A stretch of DNA of 64,000 nt from NCBI GenBank assembly GCA_028280065.1, contig JANQMN010000076.1, positions 40,414-104,413 of the forward strand. The letters run 5' to 3'. This document shows positions 8,849 through 17,607 of the stretch, piece after piece. Each line of letters begins with the position of its first letter. The first letter of the stretch is position 1. The DNA is from Hahella sp. (GTDB lineage Bacteria > Pseudomonadota > Gammaproteobacteria > Pseudomonadales > Oleiphilaceae). The notes beneath the pieces are model-generated. The model made no database searches. It saw only the letters and a list, made by a program, of their open reading frames with translations, and was not told the DNA's origin. Position numbers and translations under genes: made by a program.

Positions 8849-10615
8849 ATGAAGTTCCTCATTCGCCTCTTCTTATTTTGTCTCTTCGGCTTCTTGGCGG
8901 GCTGTAGCGCCTTTAACCAATTAACTTCCGGCCCATCCCAACCGAACCCGGAAACCCACCAGGTCGGTCCTGCCGCAAATCCAGTCAGCGCATCGAAGCA
9001 GGCATCGAACGCCGCGAAAAAAACCATAGCAGCGATAGAACCGAATGACCATCCGCCGAAGCACACCGTTGAATCGAGCCCACTGCCGGCGTCGCCCGAT
9101 CCAAACTCAACCGGCAAAGAAGCACCTGCCGCAGACCAGCCACAATCCCTGGCAGGCGACAACCTGATCAACGAACAACAAGTTGAAGATCTCTGGCAGC
9201 GCATCCGAGCCGGCTACCAGCTTGATCTGAACAACAATCAAAAACGCGTACAACAAGAAATCCGCTGGTACACCAGACATCCTGCTTACCTGACACGAAC
9301 CTTTTCCCGAGCCGAGCCATATCTTTACTACATCGTTGAACAGGCGGAGAAGAAGAAGGTTCCGCTGGAACTTACGCTATTACCAATAGTTGAAAGCGCA
9401 TTCGACCCCTTTGCATACTCCCATGGCAGGGCAGCAGGTATTTGGCAGTTTATTCCCGGAACCGGAAAACAGTATGGATTGAAGCAAAATTGGTGGTACG
9501 ACGGCCGCCGAGACATTCCGGCTTCCACTCAAGCTGCGCTAAACTATTTAACAGATTTGGCAGAACGCTTTGACGGCAACTGGTTATTGGCGCTGGCAGC
9601 CTACAATTCAGGCGCCGGCACTGTATCGAAAGCCATCAAACGCAATAAGAAGGCGGGTAAACCCACAGACTTCTGGCACCTGAAATTGCCAAGGGAAACG
9701 AGCGCTTATGTACCCAGGCTATTGGCAATCGCAACCATTATTGCCGACCCGGAAATGTTTCGCGTGAATCTGGAGCCAATCGAAAATAAGTCGTTGTTTG
9801 AAGTAGTCATGCTGGATTCTCAAATCGACCTGGCGAAAGCTGCCGAGCTTGCGGAAATCTCGGTGGATGATCTCTATCTTTGGAATCCCGGCTTCAACCA
9901 ATGGGCTACCGATCCGCTTGGCCCCCATCAATTGGCGATTCCGACAGATAAAATCGCGTTGTTTCAAACCAACTTGGCAAACTTACCTAAAGATCAGCGG
10001 GTGCAATGGACGCGTTACAAAATCAAGCCTGGCGATAGCTTGATCGGAATAGCACGAAAACATAAAACCACGCCTGCGGTACTTCGTGATATCAACAATA
10101 TTCGAGGCTCGTTCATTAAAGCCGGTGACGCTTTACTTATCCCCAACAGCCATTATTCGGCGGCGAGTTATACTCTTAGTGCAGATAACCGTCTGGCAAA
10201 CAAGCAACGTTTTAATCCTGGCAAGAACACCCGCAAAGTTACGCATACGGTAAAATCCGGGGATACCCTGTGGGACATTTCCAGAAAGTATCGGGTGAAT
10301 ATCAGAAAGCTGGCGCGCTGGAATAATATGGCCCCTACTGACCTGCTAAGACCCGGCCGCAAACTGACGGTATGGACAACGTCCCGCTCAGAGACGCAGG
10401 TTGCTGCGCTACCTTCCAAAATACAAAATAATCGTGAAGGCGTAATGCGGAAGATCGGCTACAAGGTGCGCAAAGGTGATTCACTGTACAAAATCGCCAA
10501 CCGGTATAAAGTCTCGATCTCCCAACTGGTGGCCTGGAATGATATTCAACGCACTGCTGTTCTCAGACCTGGTCAAAAGCTGGATATCTTTGTCGATGTC
10601 ACGAAAGTGAACTAG
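8849..10615 (+). CDS. mltD: Membrane-bound lytic murein transglycosylase D with three LysM domains
   Basis: A 588-residue lipoprotein. The lipobox FLAGC puts the lipidated Cys at position 19. A Pro/Ser-rich linker follows (about 25-105), then an SLT domain with the catalytic Glu182 in PIVESAFDPFAYS and the HGRAAGIWQFIPGTG motif. Three LysM peptidoglycan-binding repeats begin near residues 389, 465 and 537, each with a GDSL- or GDTL-type turn. It should sit on the outer membrane and cleave glycan strands. E. coli MltD has two LysM repeats, so three is on the high side but seen in relatives. Confidence 0.93.
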   Translation: MKFLIRLFLFCLFGFLAGCSAFNQLTSGPSQPNPETHQVGPAANPVSASKQASNAAKKTIAAIEPNDHPPKHTVESSPLPASPDPNSTGKEAPAADQPQSLAGDNLINEQQVEDLWQRIRAGYQLDLNNNQKRVQQEIRWYTRHPAYLTRTFSRAEPYLYYIVEQAEKKKVPLELTLLPIVESAFDPFAYSHGRAAGIWQFIPGTGKQYGLKQNWWYDGRRDIPASTQAALNYLTDLAERFDGNWLLALAAYNSGAGTVSKAIKRNKKAGKPTDFWHLKLPRETSAYVPRLLAIATIIADPEMFRVNLEPIENKSLFEVVMLDSQIDLAKAAELAEISVDDLYLWNPGFNQWATDPLGPHQLAIPTDKIALFQTNLANLPKDQRVQWTRYKIKPGDSLIGIARKHKTTPAVLRDINNIRGSFIKAGDALLIPNSHYSAASYTLSADNRLANKQRFNPGKNTRKVTHTVKSGDTLWDISRKYRVNIRKLARWNNMAPTDLLRPGRKLTVWTTSRSETQVAALPSKIQNNREGVMRKIGYKVRKGDSLYKIANRYKVSISQLVAWNDIQRTAVLRPGQKLDIFVDVTKVN

Positions 10616-10652
10616 GGATTCACATCCATTGTAAATGACAGTAAAAACGGGG

Positions 10653-12083
10653 CTACTGTTTGGCCAATATACCGAGACATAAGCTGGTTTGTTGAACAAA
10701 ATGTTTAAATCCCGTGAAGTAAGCGTCATTTAGCGGACGGCCGGAAACCCTCAGATCGGCATAGACGAATCCGACTTGCCGGTTATTGGCCACCACCGGA
10801 CCCAAGAAGAAATCTCCGATACCGGCCACTTCATCAAATGCCTGAGACCGCATTCGCTGTAATTTTTCAGTGCCTTTGGGTCCTACCCACACCGGTAATT
10901 TACCCGACATTACCACTGCAAACAGGTTTTCGTTATGCTTTTCGTAAGCAAATCGAAACCTATCCCGCCAGTTTACGGTACGCTGGCCGATAACATACTT
11001 CGCTGATACCTGCGTCCTTGACGCGTTGAAAATGGCTAAGGCGACGCGTTCCATGCCGACTCCTTTATGTAAACCGTCGAGTACAGTCTGGAACAGCTGT
11101 CCCGGTTGCACTTTTTGACTCATCATTTGCATGATCGACTGCAACGCTTCCAGTTGAAACTGAGAATTAGGTGCTATTAACTCTACTTCTCCGGCGGATT
11201 CCTCATATATGGTCCGAGTCTCTTTTATCAGTTGAGTAATCTTAGGGTCGCCATACATTTTCGAAAGATCAGCGGCTTCATCGGCGCTGACAAGCATCCG
11301 TTTTTTCACTTCCTCTTCAGACTTTCCAGTAAACTCTGCAGCCTTCTTCAGCGCCTCAAGCATCTCTGGAGAATCCAGCCCCTTTTCCATGGCGTTCACC
11401 AACGCTTCTCCAAGCTTTACAGCCTGACTCATTCTGCTGGGTTCGTCTGAAGGAACCAAGGCTTCTTGCAGCGTTTCTCCTAGGCGCCACTCTTCGGCAA
11501 GCTCACGGGTTAAACGATCAAAGGTCACTCCTAATATGGCTTCCAAGTCCCGAGTACTACCACCCTGACGGAATTTTGCATAGGCCTTATCTGTCACCGG
11601 ATGGGGATATGCCCAAATTAGCAGTTCCCCCAAATGCAAAAACAGTGCGGCGATAAAAACTTCTTCCTTGGTGTCTACACGGGCTTTCTCAAACAAATTA
11701 CGCGCCTGTACGCCGGCATGGAATGAGCGCGCCATTTGCTTGATCAACTGCTCTCGCGGATGCTCCTTCAATAGATTTTCAATCACCATCGACGACACAC
11801 AAATAGCCCGTATCGTTTCAAAGCCAACGTGCATGATTGCCCGGCTGGCAGTGTTGATCGGTAATTTGGCAGGGTTGTATAGGGCGCTATTGGCAACCTT
11901 TATAATCTTCGAAGTCAGAGTGGGATCCTTGGTTACTTCCCGAACCAACTGGGTAACAGAGGATTCCTCGGATGCAGTAAGCTTATTAAGCTCTCTGATG
12001 ACGGACCCCATCGCAACGGCATCCATGTGGCTCAGTTCTTCCAACCACTCATCCAATCCGAAGGGGGCTTTTCTTTTGCTCAA
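10653..12083 (-). CDS. HDOD-domain signalling protein with C-terminal GAF-like region
   Basis: 476 residues. The N-terminal third (about 20-230) is an HDOD domain: LVREVTKDPTLTSKIIKVANSALYN, then the AIMHVGFETIRAICVSS helix and ALFLHLGELLIWAYP. HDOD proteins are degenerate HD-phosphohydrolase relatives that work in signalling. The C-terminal 170 residues (LEALQSIMQMMSQ..., VGMERVALAIFN..., FLGPVVANNRQVGFVYADLR) look GAF-like. It is convergent with mltD and forms its own unit. The start ATG is preceded by weak Shine-Dalgarno sequence. The signal sensed is unknown. Confidence 0.8.
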   Translation of the reverse strand: MSKRKAPFGLDEWLEELSHMDAVAMGSVIRELNKLTASEESSVTQLVREVTKDPTLTSKIIKVANSALYNPAKLPINTASRAIMHVGFETIRAICVSSMVIENLLKEHPREQLIKQMARSFHAGVQARNLFEKARVDTKEEVFIAALFLHLGELLIWAYPHPVTDKAYAKFRQGGSTRDLEAILGVTFDRLTRELAEEWRLGETLQEALVPSDEPSRMSQAVKLGEALVNAMEKGLDSPEMLEALKKAAEFTGKSEEEVKKRMLVSADEAADLSKMYGDPKITQLIKETRTIYEESAGEVELIAPNSQFQLEALQSIMQMMSQKVQPGQLFQTVLDGLHKGVGMERVALAIFNASRTQVSAKYVIGQRTVNWRDRFRFAYEKHNENLFAVVMSGKLPVWVGPKGTEKLQRMRSQAFDEVAGIGDFFLGPVVANNRQVGFVYADLRVSGRPLNDAYFTGFKHFVQQTSLCLGILAKQ

Positions 12084-12200
12084 CTTTTCATCCAGTACTA
12101 AAGAAATCTAACGTAAGTGTAGACGGCATATAGTAAATCTGACAGTTTGCACGCATGGATAAAGCCGATAGGCTGCGGGGAGTTTGTTCGCTGAAGAACT

Positions 12201-12224
12201 AAAAAAGGCGCATTCAGCGCCTTT
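12201..12224 (-). terminator. Rho-independent terminator of the TonB operon
   Basis: Read on the minus strand: AAAGGCGC, a 5-base loop, then GCGCCTTTTTT. An 8-bp stem with a T tract lies about 20 bases after the stop of the TPR gene, closing the DUF3450-ExbB-ExbB-ExbD-TonB-TPR operon. Confidence 0.85.
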
Positions 12225-12245
12225 GAAGAAAGTTGAAAACAAATG

Positions 12246-13517
12246 CTAGATCACTACACCATTATTTTTGGCTTTTTCGCGAATATAGGATTCCCAGCTT
12301 TCAGCAGTTTTCTTCACCCTGGAGAACTCCTTGGCTTTTTGCACCTGTGCATAGGCATTCCTATATTGCCGTTGGTAGAAGTATGCTTCGGTCAACGACA
12401 TATGCAAGCGCCCGGGTTTTTTAACGCCCATATCCAAGGCCTTGGATAATACGGCTACCGCTTGATCGTACTGCTCGGCTTCCAGGAGTAATGTGCCTTG
12501 CTTGGCATAGTGCTCGGCATTGTTCGAAATGTCCGCCGCTTCGCCATAATACTCGGCCGCCTTGAGGATTTCTCTCGCAGCATGAAATGTATTCGCAAGG
12601 GTTGAAAGGCTTTGTTCAGTTTTTTCAATTAATCCGCTTTTGATGTATTTTTCCTGAATCTGAGCGGATTTTACGGGTATATCGTTGGTTGCATATAACT
12701 GCGCCAAAGCCCTGATCTCGGACGCCTTTTCCAGATACCCCTGCTTATAGGCCAGTTCCATGGTCTGCAGCGCTTTCTCATACTGATCATTCAACATATA
12801 GAAAGTACCCAGCTGACCCCACCAGCGCTTATCTTCGGGGAACAAGCCTACCAGGGTCTCCAAAACCTTTACCGCATTCTTATACTGCTTGCGCTCATAG
12901 TAGGAAGACAGCTTGAGAATATAAGGATTCTGGTTTGGCTTGCTGTAAAGCGCGATTGCGGCATCCGCCGGACCAATCATTTTATCGAGCTGCTTGAGCT
13001 CAAAATAGCCCTGAGAAATCCGCGTGTAGACATCGGCGTTTTCGGTGCAGGACTCTTTCATCCAGGCATAATAGTTCTTGATCGCTTCCGCGTACTGGCC
13101 TTGCCCCATCTGCAGATCAGCAAGCAATCGCATTGCCTTGGTCTGCTCGTTATGGTTAAGCACACCGATGCCCACGGAAATTTTCAGATGCTTTATTGCC
13201 TGGTCTTCCTTGCCGTCCATACCGGCAAACAGGTATCCGAGAAACCGGTTGACATAAGCTTTGTCAAAGTCCGCACGGGGCTCGAGATCCAGCAGCCTTT
13301 CCAGTGCGTCATCGATATCGTCGTTGGAGTAAGACTCAAATGCCCTGCCAACTTTTTTACCAATGCGCTCGCTTAAGACCTTGGTCTTTTCGTTTTTGAA
13401 CTTGGCCAGACAAGCCTGGTCGACCTTTTCGTTTTCGGCCGCTAATGTGGCCACCGGCGTAAGCAGCATTGCAGAACTTACAAACAGGCCACAGAATGCT
13501 TTCACTGCTCGTTTCAT
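12246..13517 (-). CDS. Exported TPR-repeat protein of the TonB system
   Basis: 423 residues from the ATG at 13517, which has TAAGGGGGG just upstream. The open frame continues 14 codons further, but the internal Met opens a clear signal peptide ending near TLAAEN. The rest is a run of about ten tetratricopeptide-like helix pairs (for example LGYLFAGMDGKEDQAIKHLK, LGTFYMLNDQYEKALQTMELA, GTLLLEAEQYDQAVAVLSKAL). Such TPR proteins are regularly encoded last in TtpC/TonB2-type operons and are thought to help couple the periplasmic complex to the outer membrane. It starts 10 bases after the tonB stop. Confidence 0.82.
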   Translation of the reverse strand: MKRAVKAFCGLFVSSAMLLTPVATLAAENEKVDQACLAKFKNEKTKVLSERIGKKVGRAFESYSNDDIDDALERLLDLEPRADFDKAYVNRFLGYLFAGMDGKEDQAIKHLKISVGIGVLNHNEQTKAMRLLADLQMGQGQYAEAIKNYYAWMKESCTENADVYTRISQGYFELKQLDKMIGPADAAIALYSKPNQNPYILKLSSYYERKQYKNAVKVLETLVGLFPEDKRWWGQLGTFYMLNDQYEKALQTMELAYKQGYLEKASEIRALAQLYATNDIPVKSAQIQEKYIKSGLIEKTEQSLSTLANTFHAAREILKAAEYYGEAADISNNAEHYAKQGTLLLEAEQYDQAVAVLSKALDMGVKKPGRLHMSLTEAYFYQRQYRNAYAQVQKAKEFSRVKKTAESWESYIREKAKNNGVVI

Positions 13518-13527
13518 AAAGCCCCCC

Positions 13528-14142
13528 TTAACCTTTGTCGAGTTTAAAGACCAGTTCAACGGTCATACCGGGCTGTCGAACGGCCTTCCCATCGACAACC
13601 TTCGGTTTGTACTTCCATTTACGCAGCGCCTTTTTGGCCTCTTTGTCAAAAAGCCGTTTAGGTTCCGCCTTGATTACCTTAATGTCCTCTACACCCCCGA
13701 CTTCATTGATGGTGAAAGACAGCTGTACCCAGCCTTCTTTACCATCGCGGGCTGCTTTAACAGGATACTTTGGTTCAATCCGAACGATTGGCGTAGCATC
13801 ACCGTCTTCCGCTGCCATCGAGGGCGCTTCCATACCCAGTGATTTGCCTCCGACATCCACCGAAGGCACATTGAAGCTAACAGCACCGGCAACTGCCTGC
13901 TGCGGCTCCGGTTCAGCCTGTTGCGGCTTAGGCGGCTGCTTGGGCGGGGGAGGCGGCGGCGGTGGCACGCGACGCCGCGTGCCCACTTTCGACTCCGGAG
14001 GAGAACTGACAATATCGATTACGACACTTTCAGCGTTCTCGGTATTGCGCTTGGCGCCACCTGAGATCAAAAAAGCCATGAAGACAAAGAGACCGAAGGT
14101 AATGGCAATACCTGAAAGGATTGAAAAAATTGCCCTTACCAT
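13528..14142 (-). CDS. tonB: TonB-family energy transducer
   Basis: 204 residues: one N-terminal membrane anchor (about 5-28), a proline-rich periplasmic stretch (about 59-80, with eight consecutive prolines), and a C-terminal TonB domain. That domain contains the YP...A..GKEGWVQLSFTINEVGGVEDIKVI pattern and the ALRKWKYKPKVVDGKAV strand. It carries proton-motive energy from ExbB/ExbD to outer-membrane receptors. It is short, as in the TonB2 class of vibrios. It starts 4 bases after the exbD stop, and the adjacent TonB-dependent receptor is its likely client. Confidence 0.92.
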   Translation of the reverse strand: MVRAIFSILSGIAITFGLFVFMAFLISGGAKRNTENAESVVIDIVSSPPESKVGTRRRVPPPPPPPPKQPPKPQQAEPEPQQAVAGAVSFNVPSVDVGGKSLGMEAPSMAAEDGDATPIVRIEPKYPVKAARDGKEGWVQLSFTINEVGGVEDIKVIKAEPKRLFDKEAKKALRKWKYKPKVVDGKAVRQPGMTVELVFKLDKG

Positions 14143-14146
14143 TGGC

Positions 14147-14548
14147 TTACTTCTCCGCTGCTATGGAAATCTTATCAATACCTGCGGCTTTGATCTGATC
14201 CATAACTTTCACAACAAGACCGTGCCTGGCTTCTTTATCCGCCTGCACGACCACCATATCAGTAGGTTGTTCCGCTAACATCTTTTCGATGTTTGCAGCC
14301 ACCCGCTCAACGTCAACCATCCGCTTATCCATCCATATTTCACCATTTTCTCGTACGGCGATAAAGATGTTAGCGGATTTCTTTTGGGTCGCTTGAGCGG
14401 CTTTCGGACGATTTACATCGATCCCAGCCTCTTTCACAAACGACGTCGTTACAATAAAGAAGATCAGCATGATAAACACGATGTCCAGCATCGGTGTCAT
14501 ATCAATCGCTGCTTCTTCCTGATCACGATTACGATTCTTACGAGCCAT
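14147..14548 (-). CDS. exbD: ExbD biopolymer transport protein
   Basis: 133 residues of the normal ExbD length. A cytoplasmic N-terminus (RKNRNRDQEEAAIDMTPMLD) leads into one membrane helix that carries the essential proton-path Asp in the MLDIVFIMLIFFIV segment. The periplasmic domain contains NRPKAAQA and VVVQADKEARHGLVVKVMDQIKAAG, the conserved ExbD/TolR fold. With ExbB it forms the proton-driven motor of the TonB complex. It sits between exbB and tonB in the operon. Confidence 0.93.
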   Translation of the reverse strand: MARKNRNRDQEEAAIDMTPMLDIVFIMLIFFIVTTSFVKEAGIDVNRPKAAQATQKKSANIFIAVRENGEIWMDKRMVDVERVAANIEKMLAEQPTDMVVVQADKEARHGLVVKVMDQIKAAGIDKISIAAEK

Positions 14549-14561
14549 GAACTTCTTCTCT

Positions 14562-15089
14562 CTAGTGGTGAGGCATGCTGTCGATCAGTTTCTGCCGGGC
14601 AAGTTTTATCTTCATTTCCAGACGAGAACTGAAAAAGACTCCGGATAAGGCTGCGACCATCCCCGACATGGTGGGAATGGTTGCCATGGATATACCGGAT
14701 GCCATCAACCGAGGATTACCGGTTCCCGATACCGCCATGATCTCAAACACTGCGATCATGCCGGTCACTGTACCCAGCAATCCAATCAAAGGACAAATTG
14801 CGACGAGTGTCTTAATCAACAACATTCGTGCATCTAATTGTTGTGAAGCCTGCGCTATCCAGGTTTCACGGATGCGGTGAGCATACCAAGAGGTGGTATC
14901 CGAGCGCGCCTCCCAGCGGCGTATTATCCCCTTGCGGAAGCGAGGAAATACTACCCATAAGTAAACGTAGCGCTCTACCATCAACACCCACATTAGAAAC
15001 AGAGCAATGGCAACAATGTAGAGAACATCACCGCCAGTCGCAATGAAGTCCCTGACAGATTCCCAAAGCTCTATCAGGTACAGCATCAT
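14562..15089 (-). CDS. exbB: ExbB proton channel protein
   Basis: 175 residues with three membrane helices (about 20-40, 90-112 and 130-152). The MotA/TolQ/ExbB channel signature LIGLLGTVTGMIAVFE lies in the second helix, and a glycine- and alanine-rich third helix (MSGMVAALSGVFFSS) follows. The start ATG overlaps the stop of the preceding gene (TAATG), so translation is coupled. It is shorter than E. coli ExbB (about 240) but typical of ExbB2 in TonB2/TtpC operons, where a second long ExbB homologue is present, as here. Confidence 0.92.
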   Translation of the reverse strand: MMLYLIELWESVRDFIATGGDVLYIVAIALFLMWVLMVERYVYLWVVFPRFRKGIIRRWEARSDTTSWYAHRIRETWIAQASQQLDARMLLIKTLVAICPLIGLLGTVTGMIAVFEIMAVSGTGNPRLMASGISMATIPTMSGMVAALSGVFFSSRLEMKIKLARQKLIDSMPHH

Positions 15090-16486
15090 TACGCTTTCTC
15101 CTCATCCGCAGGTCCGGCCGCAACGGGAACAGGGTTACTCAGGGTTTCGGCGTGTTCGGCAATAATCCCGGCACTCTGTTGATCCAAAATATTGATAATG
15201 GATTTACTACGGGCCGACACCACACTGAAGAAGAACAACAAAGGCAGTGCAGCGATAAGACCCATCGCGGTGGTGACCAGCGCCATGGAGATGTCTCCCG
15301 CCATGATCTTCGGATCGCCGGTGCCGAACAAAGTGATCGACTGGAAAGTACCAATCATACCCGTCACCGTACCCAACAGACCGAGAAGCGGTGCAATTGC
15401 GGCAAGAATCTTAATGATGGCAACTCCACGTTCGATGCGCGGCGTTTCCCGCAATACTGCTTCGTCGAGTTTTAATTCAAGGTTCTCAACGTCGGAATCC
15501 TTGTTTTCGTTGTATACCATTAGGATACGGCCCAAAGGATTCGACTTCTTAGGTTGCGTAATTTTCTTCAATTGCCCACGAATCTTCATCCCGACAAAGG
15601 TTAAGGTCAGCAATCTTTCCAAGGCAATTAACAGACCTAAGGCCAATACCCCAGTGATAATGTAACCAACCATTCCACCTTGATGGTAACGCTCTTCCAG
15701 TGTCGCTTTTTGCGTCAGCAGGCCAAGAATCTGTCCTTTGGAAGGATCGAGAAACAAGGGTGCATAGGCAGCGGAAGCCGCATTGAAATCGGGCACCAAA
15801 CGAACGACATAGTTATCCGGCTGACGACCCAGGGGCTGGATGGAACTGGTTTCGTCATTGAAACGCAGATAATAATCGTTTGCCAACAGGTTGAAAGTAC
15901 CAACCCGAGTGACTTCCGCATCCTGTACCGAACCGTCTAACTTGGCTACTGGCGCGTTGAACTTGACAACTTTCCCGGATTCAGTCATCTCGGTTTGCAG
16001 GGTGATCCAAAGCTCCTCCAACTCAGTCAGAGTAGGAAGTTCCTTCGCTTCAGCCAGCTTATTCAAAACCTGGTCACGATCAGGGTACTGCGCACTAACT
16101 ATGGAAGTTGAAATCCGACCGATAGTCTCACTTGCTGCACGGCGCACGACCCCAAACATCTCTCCCAAAGTTCCCTTGGCATTTTCCAGTTCGGTTTCTT
16201 TGTTGGCGAGAGTAATTTCGTTATCGGCGAATTGTTGATTTAGTTGCTTGCTGCGAGCTTTTTCAGCAGCCAGCATTTGTTTGGCATTCTTTAAAAGCGT
16301 TGCCTTGTCGGTTTTCTCTGCCAAAAACTCAGCTTCACGCTGTTTATTGATTCGACCTTCGGAAATGCGGTCCTTTTTAACCTGTTCCAGCAGTTCTTGC
16401 AAAGTACTGGGATTGGCATGCACTGTGGCGCTGGTAACTGCTAAAATCATAAAAACAGCCAGCATAATTGACTTCATGTAACTCAT
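15089..16486 (-). CDS. TtpC-like long MotA/TolQ/ExbB protein
   Basis: 465 residues. A signal peptide (ending near VHANP) is followed by a periplasmic coiled-coil region (about 25-125, rich in K, E and Q) and a beta-rich periplasmic domain. A C-terminal ExbB-like channel part then has helices near 272-292, 355-380 and 400-425, with the PLLGLLGTVTGMIGTFQSI signature. This is the architecture of TtpC, the extra component essential for TonB2-dependent iron uptake in Vibrio. It starts 6 bases after the DUF3450 stop and overlaps exbB by one base. Confidence 0.88.
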   Translation of the reverse strand: MSYMKSIMLAVFMILAVTSATVHANPSTLQELLEQVKKDRISEGRINKQREAEFLAEKTDKATLLKNAKQMLAAEKARSKQLNQQFADNEITLANKETELENAKGTLGEMFGVVRRAASETIGRISTSIVSAQYPDRDQVLNKLAEAKELPTLTELEELWITLQTEMTESGKVVKFNAPVAKLDGSVQDAEVTRVGTFNLLANDYYLRFNDETSSIQPLGRQPDNYVVRLVPDFNAASAAYAPLFLDPSKGQILGLLTQKATLEERYHQGGMVGYIITGVLALGLLIALERLLTLTFVGMKIRGQLKKITQPKKSNPLGRILMVYNENKDSDVENLELKLDEAVLRETPRIERGVAIIKILAAIAPLLGLLGTVTGMIGTFQSITLFGTGDPKIMAGDISMALVTTAMGLIAALPLLFFFSVVSARSKSIINILDQQSAGIIAEHAETLSNPVPVAAGPADEEKA

Positions 16487-16492
16487 CTCGGC

Positions 16493-17269
16493 TTACTCCG
16501 CTGCTGGCACTGGTAGTTTGATTAGATCCGGGGCGGTCTGTTTCCGCGCCATGCGAATCGCCATGGTAACCGGGCGGAGGTATTCGTCGCCGAGCTTCTT
16601 CCAACTGCGGGTTTGGTTATCCCAAGCCCAGGCGTTCTTCAAATCCTGGGACTGCGCCAGGAAAACTATACGGCCGAGATGGAAGAAATCTACGTTAATT
16701 TCGTTTCCTTCCCAGGGCAGCTTGCCTTCGTAAGCGCGCAGCATGGAACCATAATCGTTCTCGATTTGATAGGCTTCCAAAACCTGGCGGTATTTTTCTG
16801 AGGTCGTGACATCTGAACGGGTCATCGTATTGCGTAGCCGGGCAACACGCTCCTCACGTTCGATCAAGTTGATAGGTACGTCCAGCTCGATGAACTTATC
16901 CAATGTATCAATCATTTGATACATCAACGGAACCACACCCTGTTTGGTGTTTTCGATTTGACCGATTTGGCGGTCAAAAGAATCTATTCCAGCCTGCTGG
17001 TCCGCAACCAGTCTTGCAACATGGTCGTTGTAAACCTTCAGGTTCTCAATCTCATCCATAACCGTGCGATATTCGGCAAGCATTTCCTGCGCCTGGTCAT
17101 AGACGGTATTAATCTTTTCTTGCGACTTTGCGGCAGCCTTATGTATCTTGCTACCTTCGTTCTGCACTTTATTGAGTGTTTCGGCAAGCACCGTCCCACT
17201 GGCAATAACAGTACAGACACTTAACACAGCAGAAGCTGTAAGTGATTTAAAACTATTAAGTGACATCAT
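16493..17269 (-). CDS. DUF3450 periplasmic coiled-coil protein
   Basis: 258 residues from the ATG at 17269, chosen because GGGAA lies 8 bases upstream and a signal peptide follows (SLTASAVLSVCTVIASGTVLA). The frame is open another 16 codons to an ATG at 17317 without a ribosome site. After the signal there is a long coiled coil (about 30-110) and a conserved globular tail with WEGNEINVDFFHLGRIVFLAQSQD and AWAWDNQTRSWKKL, diagnostic of DUF3450. These proteins are encoded first in TtpC-type TonB operons; their exact job is unproven. Confidence 0.85.
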   Translation of the reverse strand: MMSLNSFKSLTASAVLSVCTVIASGTVLAETLNKVQNEGSKIHKAAAKSQEKINTVYDQAQEMLAEYRTVMDEIENLKVYNDHVARLVADQQAGIDSFDRQIGQIENTKQGVVPLMYQMIDTLDKFIELDVPINLIEREERVARLRNTMTRSDVTTSEKYRQVLEAYQIENDYGSMLRAYEGKLPWEGNEINVDFFHLGRIVFLAQSQDLKNAWAWDNQTRSWKKLGDEYLRPVTMAIRMARKQTAPDLIKLPVPAAE

Positions 17270-17563
17270 TCCCAACGTTCCCGATCCGCTTTTCAGTTTT
17301 TGGCTCAAAGCGAACATATGATTTTGACGAGTCTAAAAACCCTACCTTTGAAAGGCGGAAAATGCTCTCAAAATGATCAATTGAAGTCAACGACACGAGT
17401 GTAAAGCTTTCAAAAAAGTCATTAGAACCCGGTCTGAATCAATCCTAAAGCACTGAATTACACAAAAACCAACTTTACTCTTCCACTTGTGGCGGGCCCG
17501 AATGCCTACAGAGTCCCTTGATGGATTCAGTGAGTAATGTCTTTACGCCCTTCAAAACGAACT

Positions 17564-17589
17564 AAAAAGGGTGGCCGAAGCCACCCTTT
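17564..17589 (-). terminator. Rho-independent terminator of the TonB-dependent receptor gene
   Basis: On the minus strand a perfect 10-bp stem (AAAGGGTGGC / GCCACCCTTT) closes on a stable TTCG tetraloop and runs into a T tract. It separates the receptor gene from the downstream energy-coupling operon. The remaining 290 bases of this gap should hold that operon's promoter, but I could not fix a convincing one. Confidence 0.9.
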
Positions 17590-17607
17590 GACCCTATCTA
17601 GGAGATC

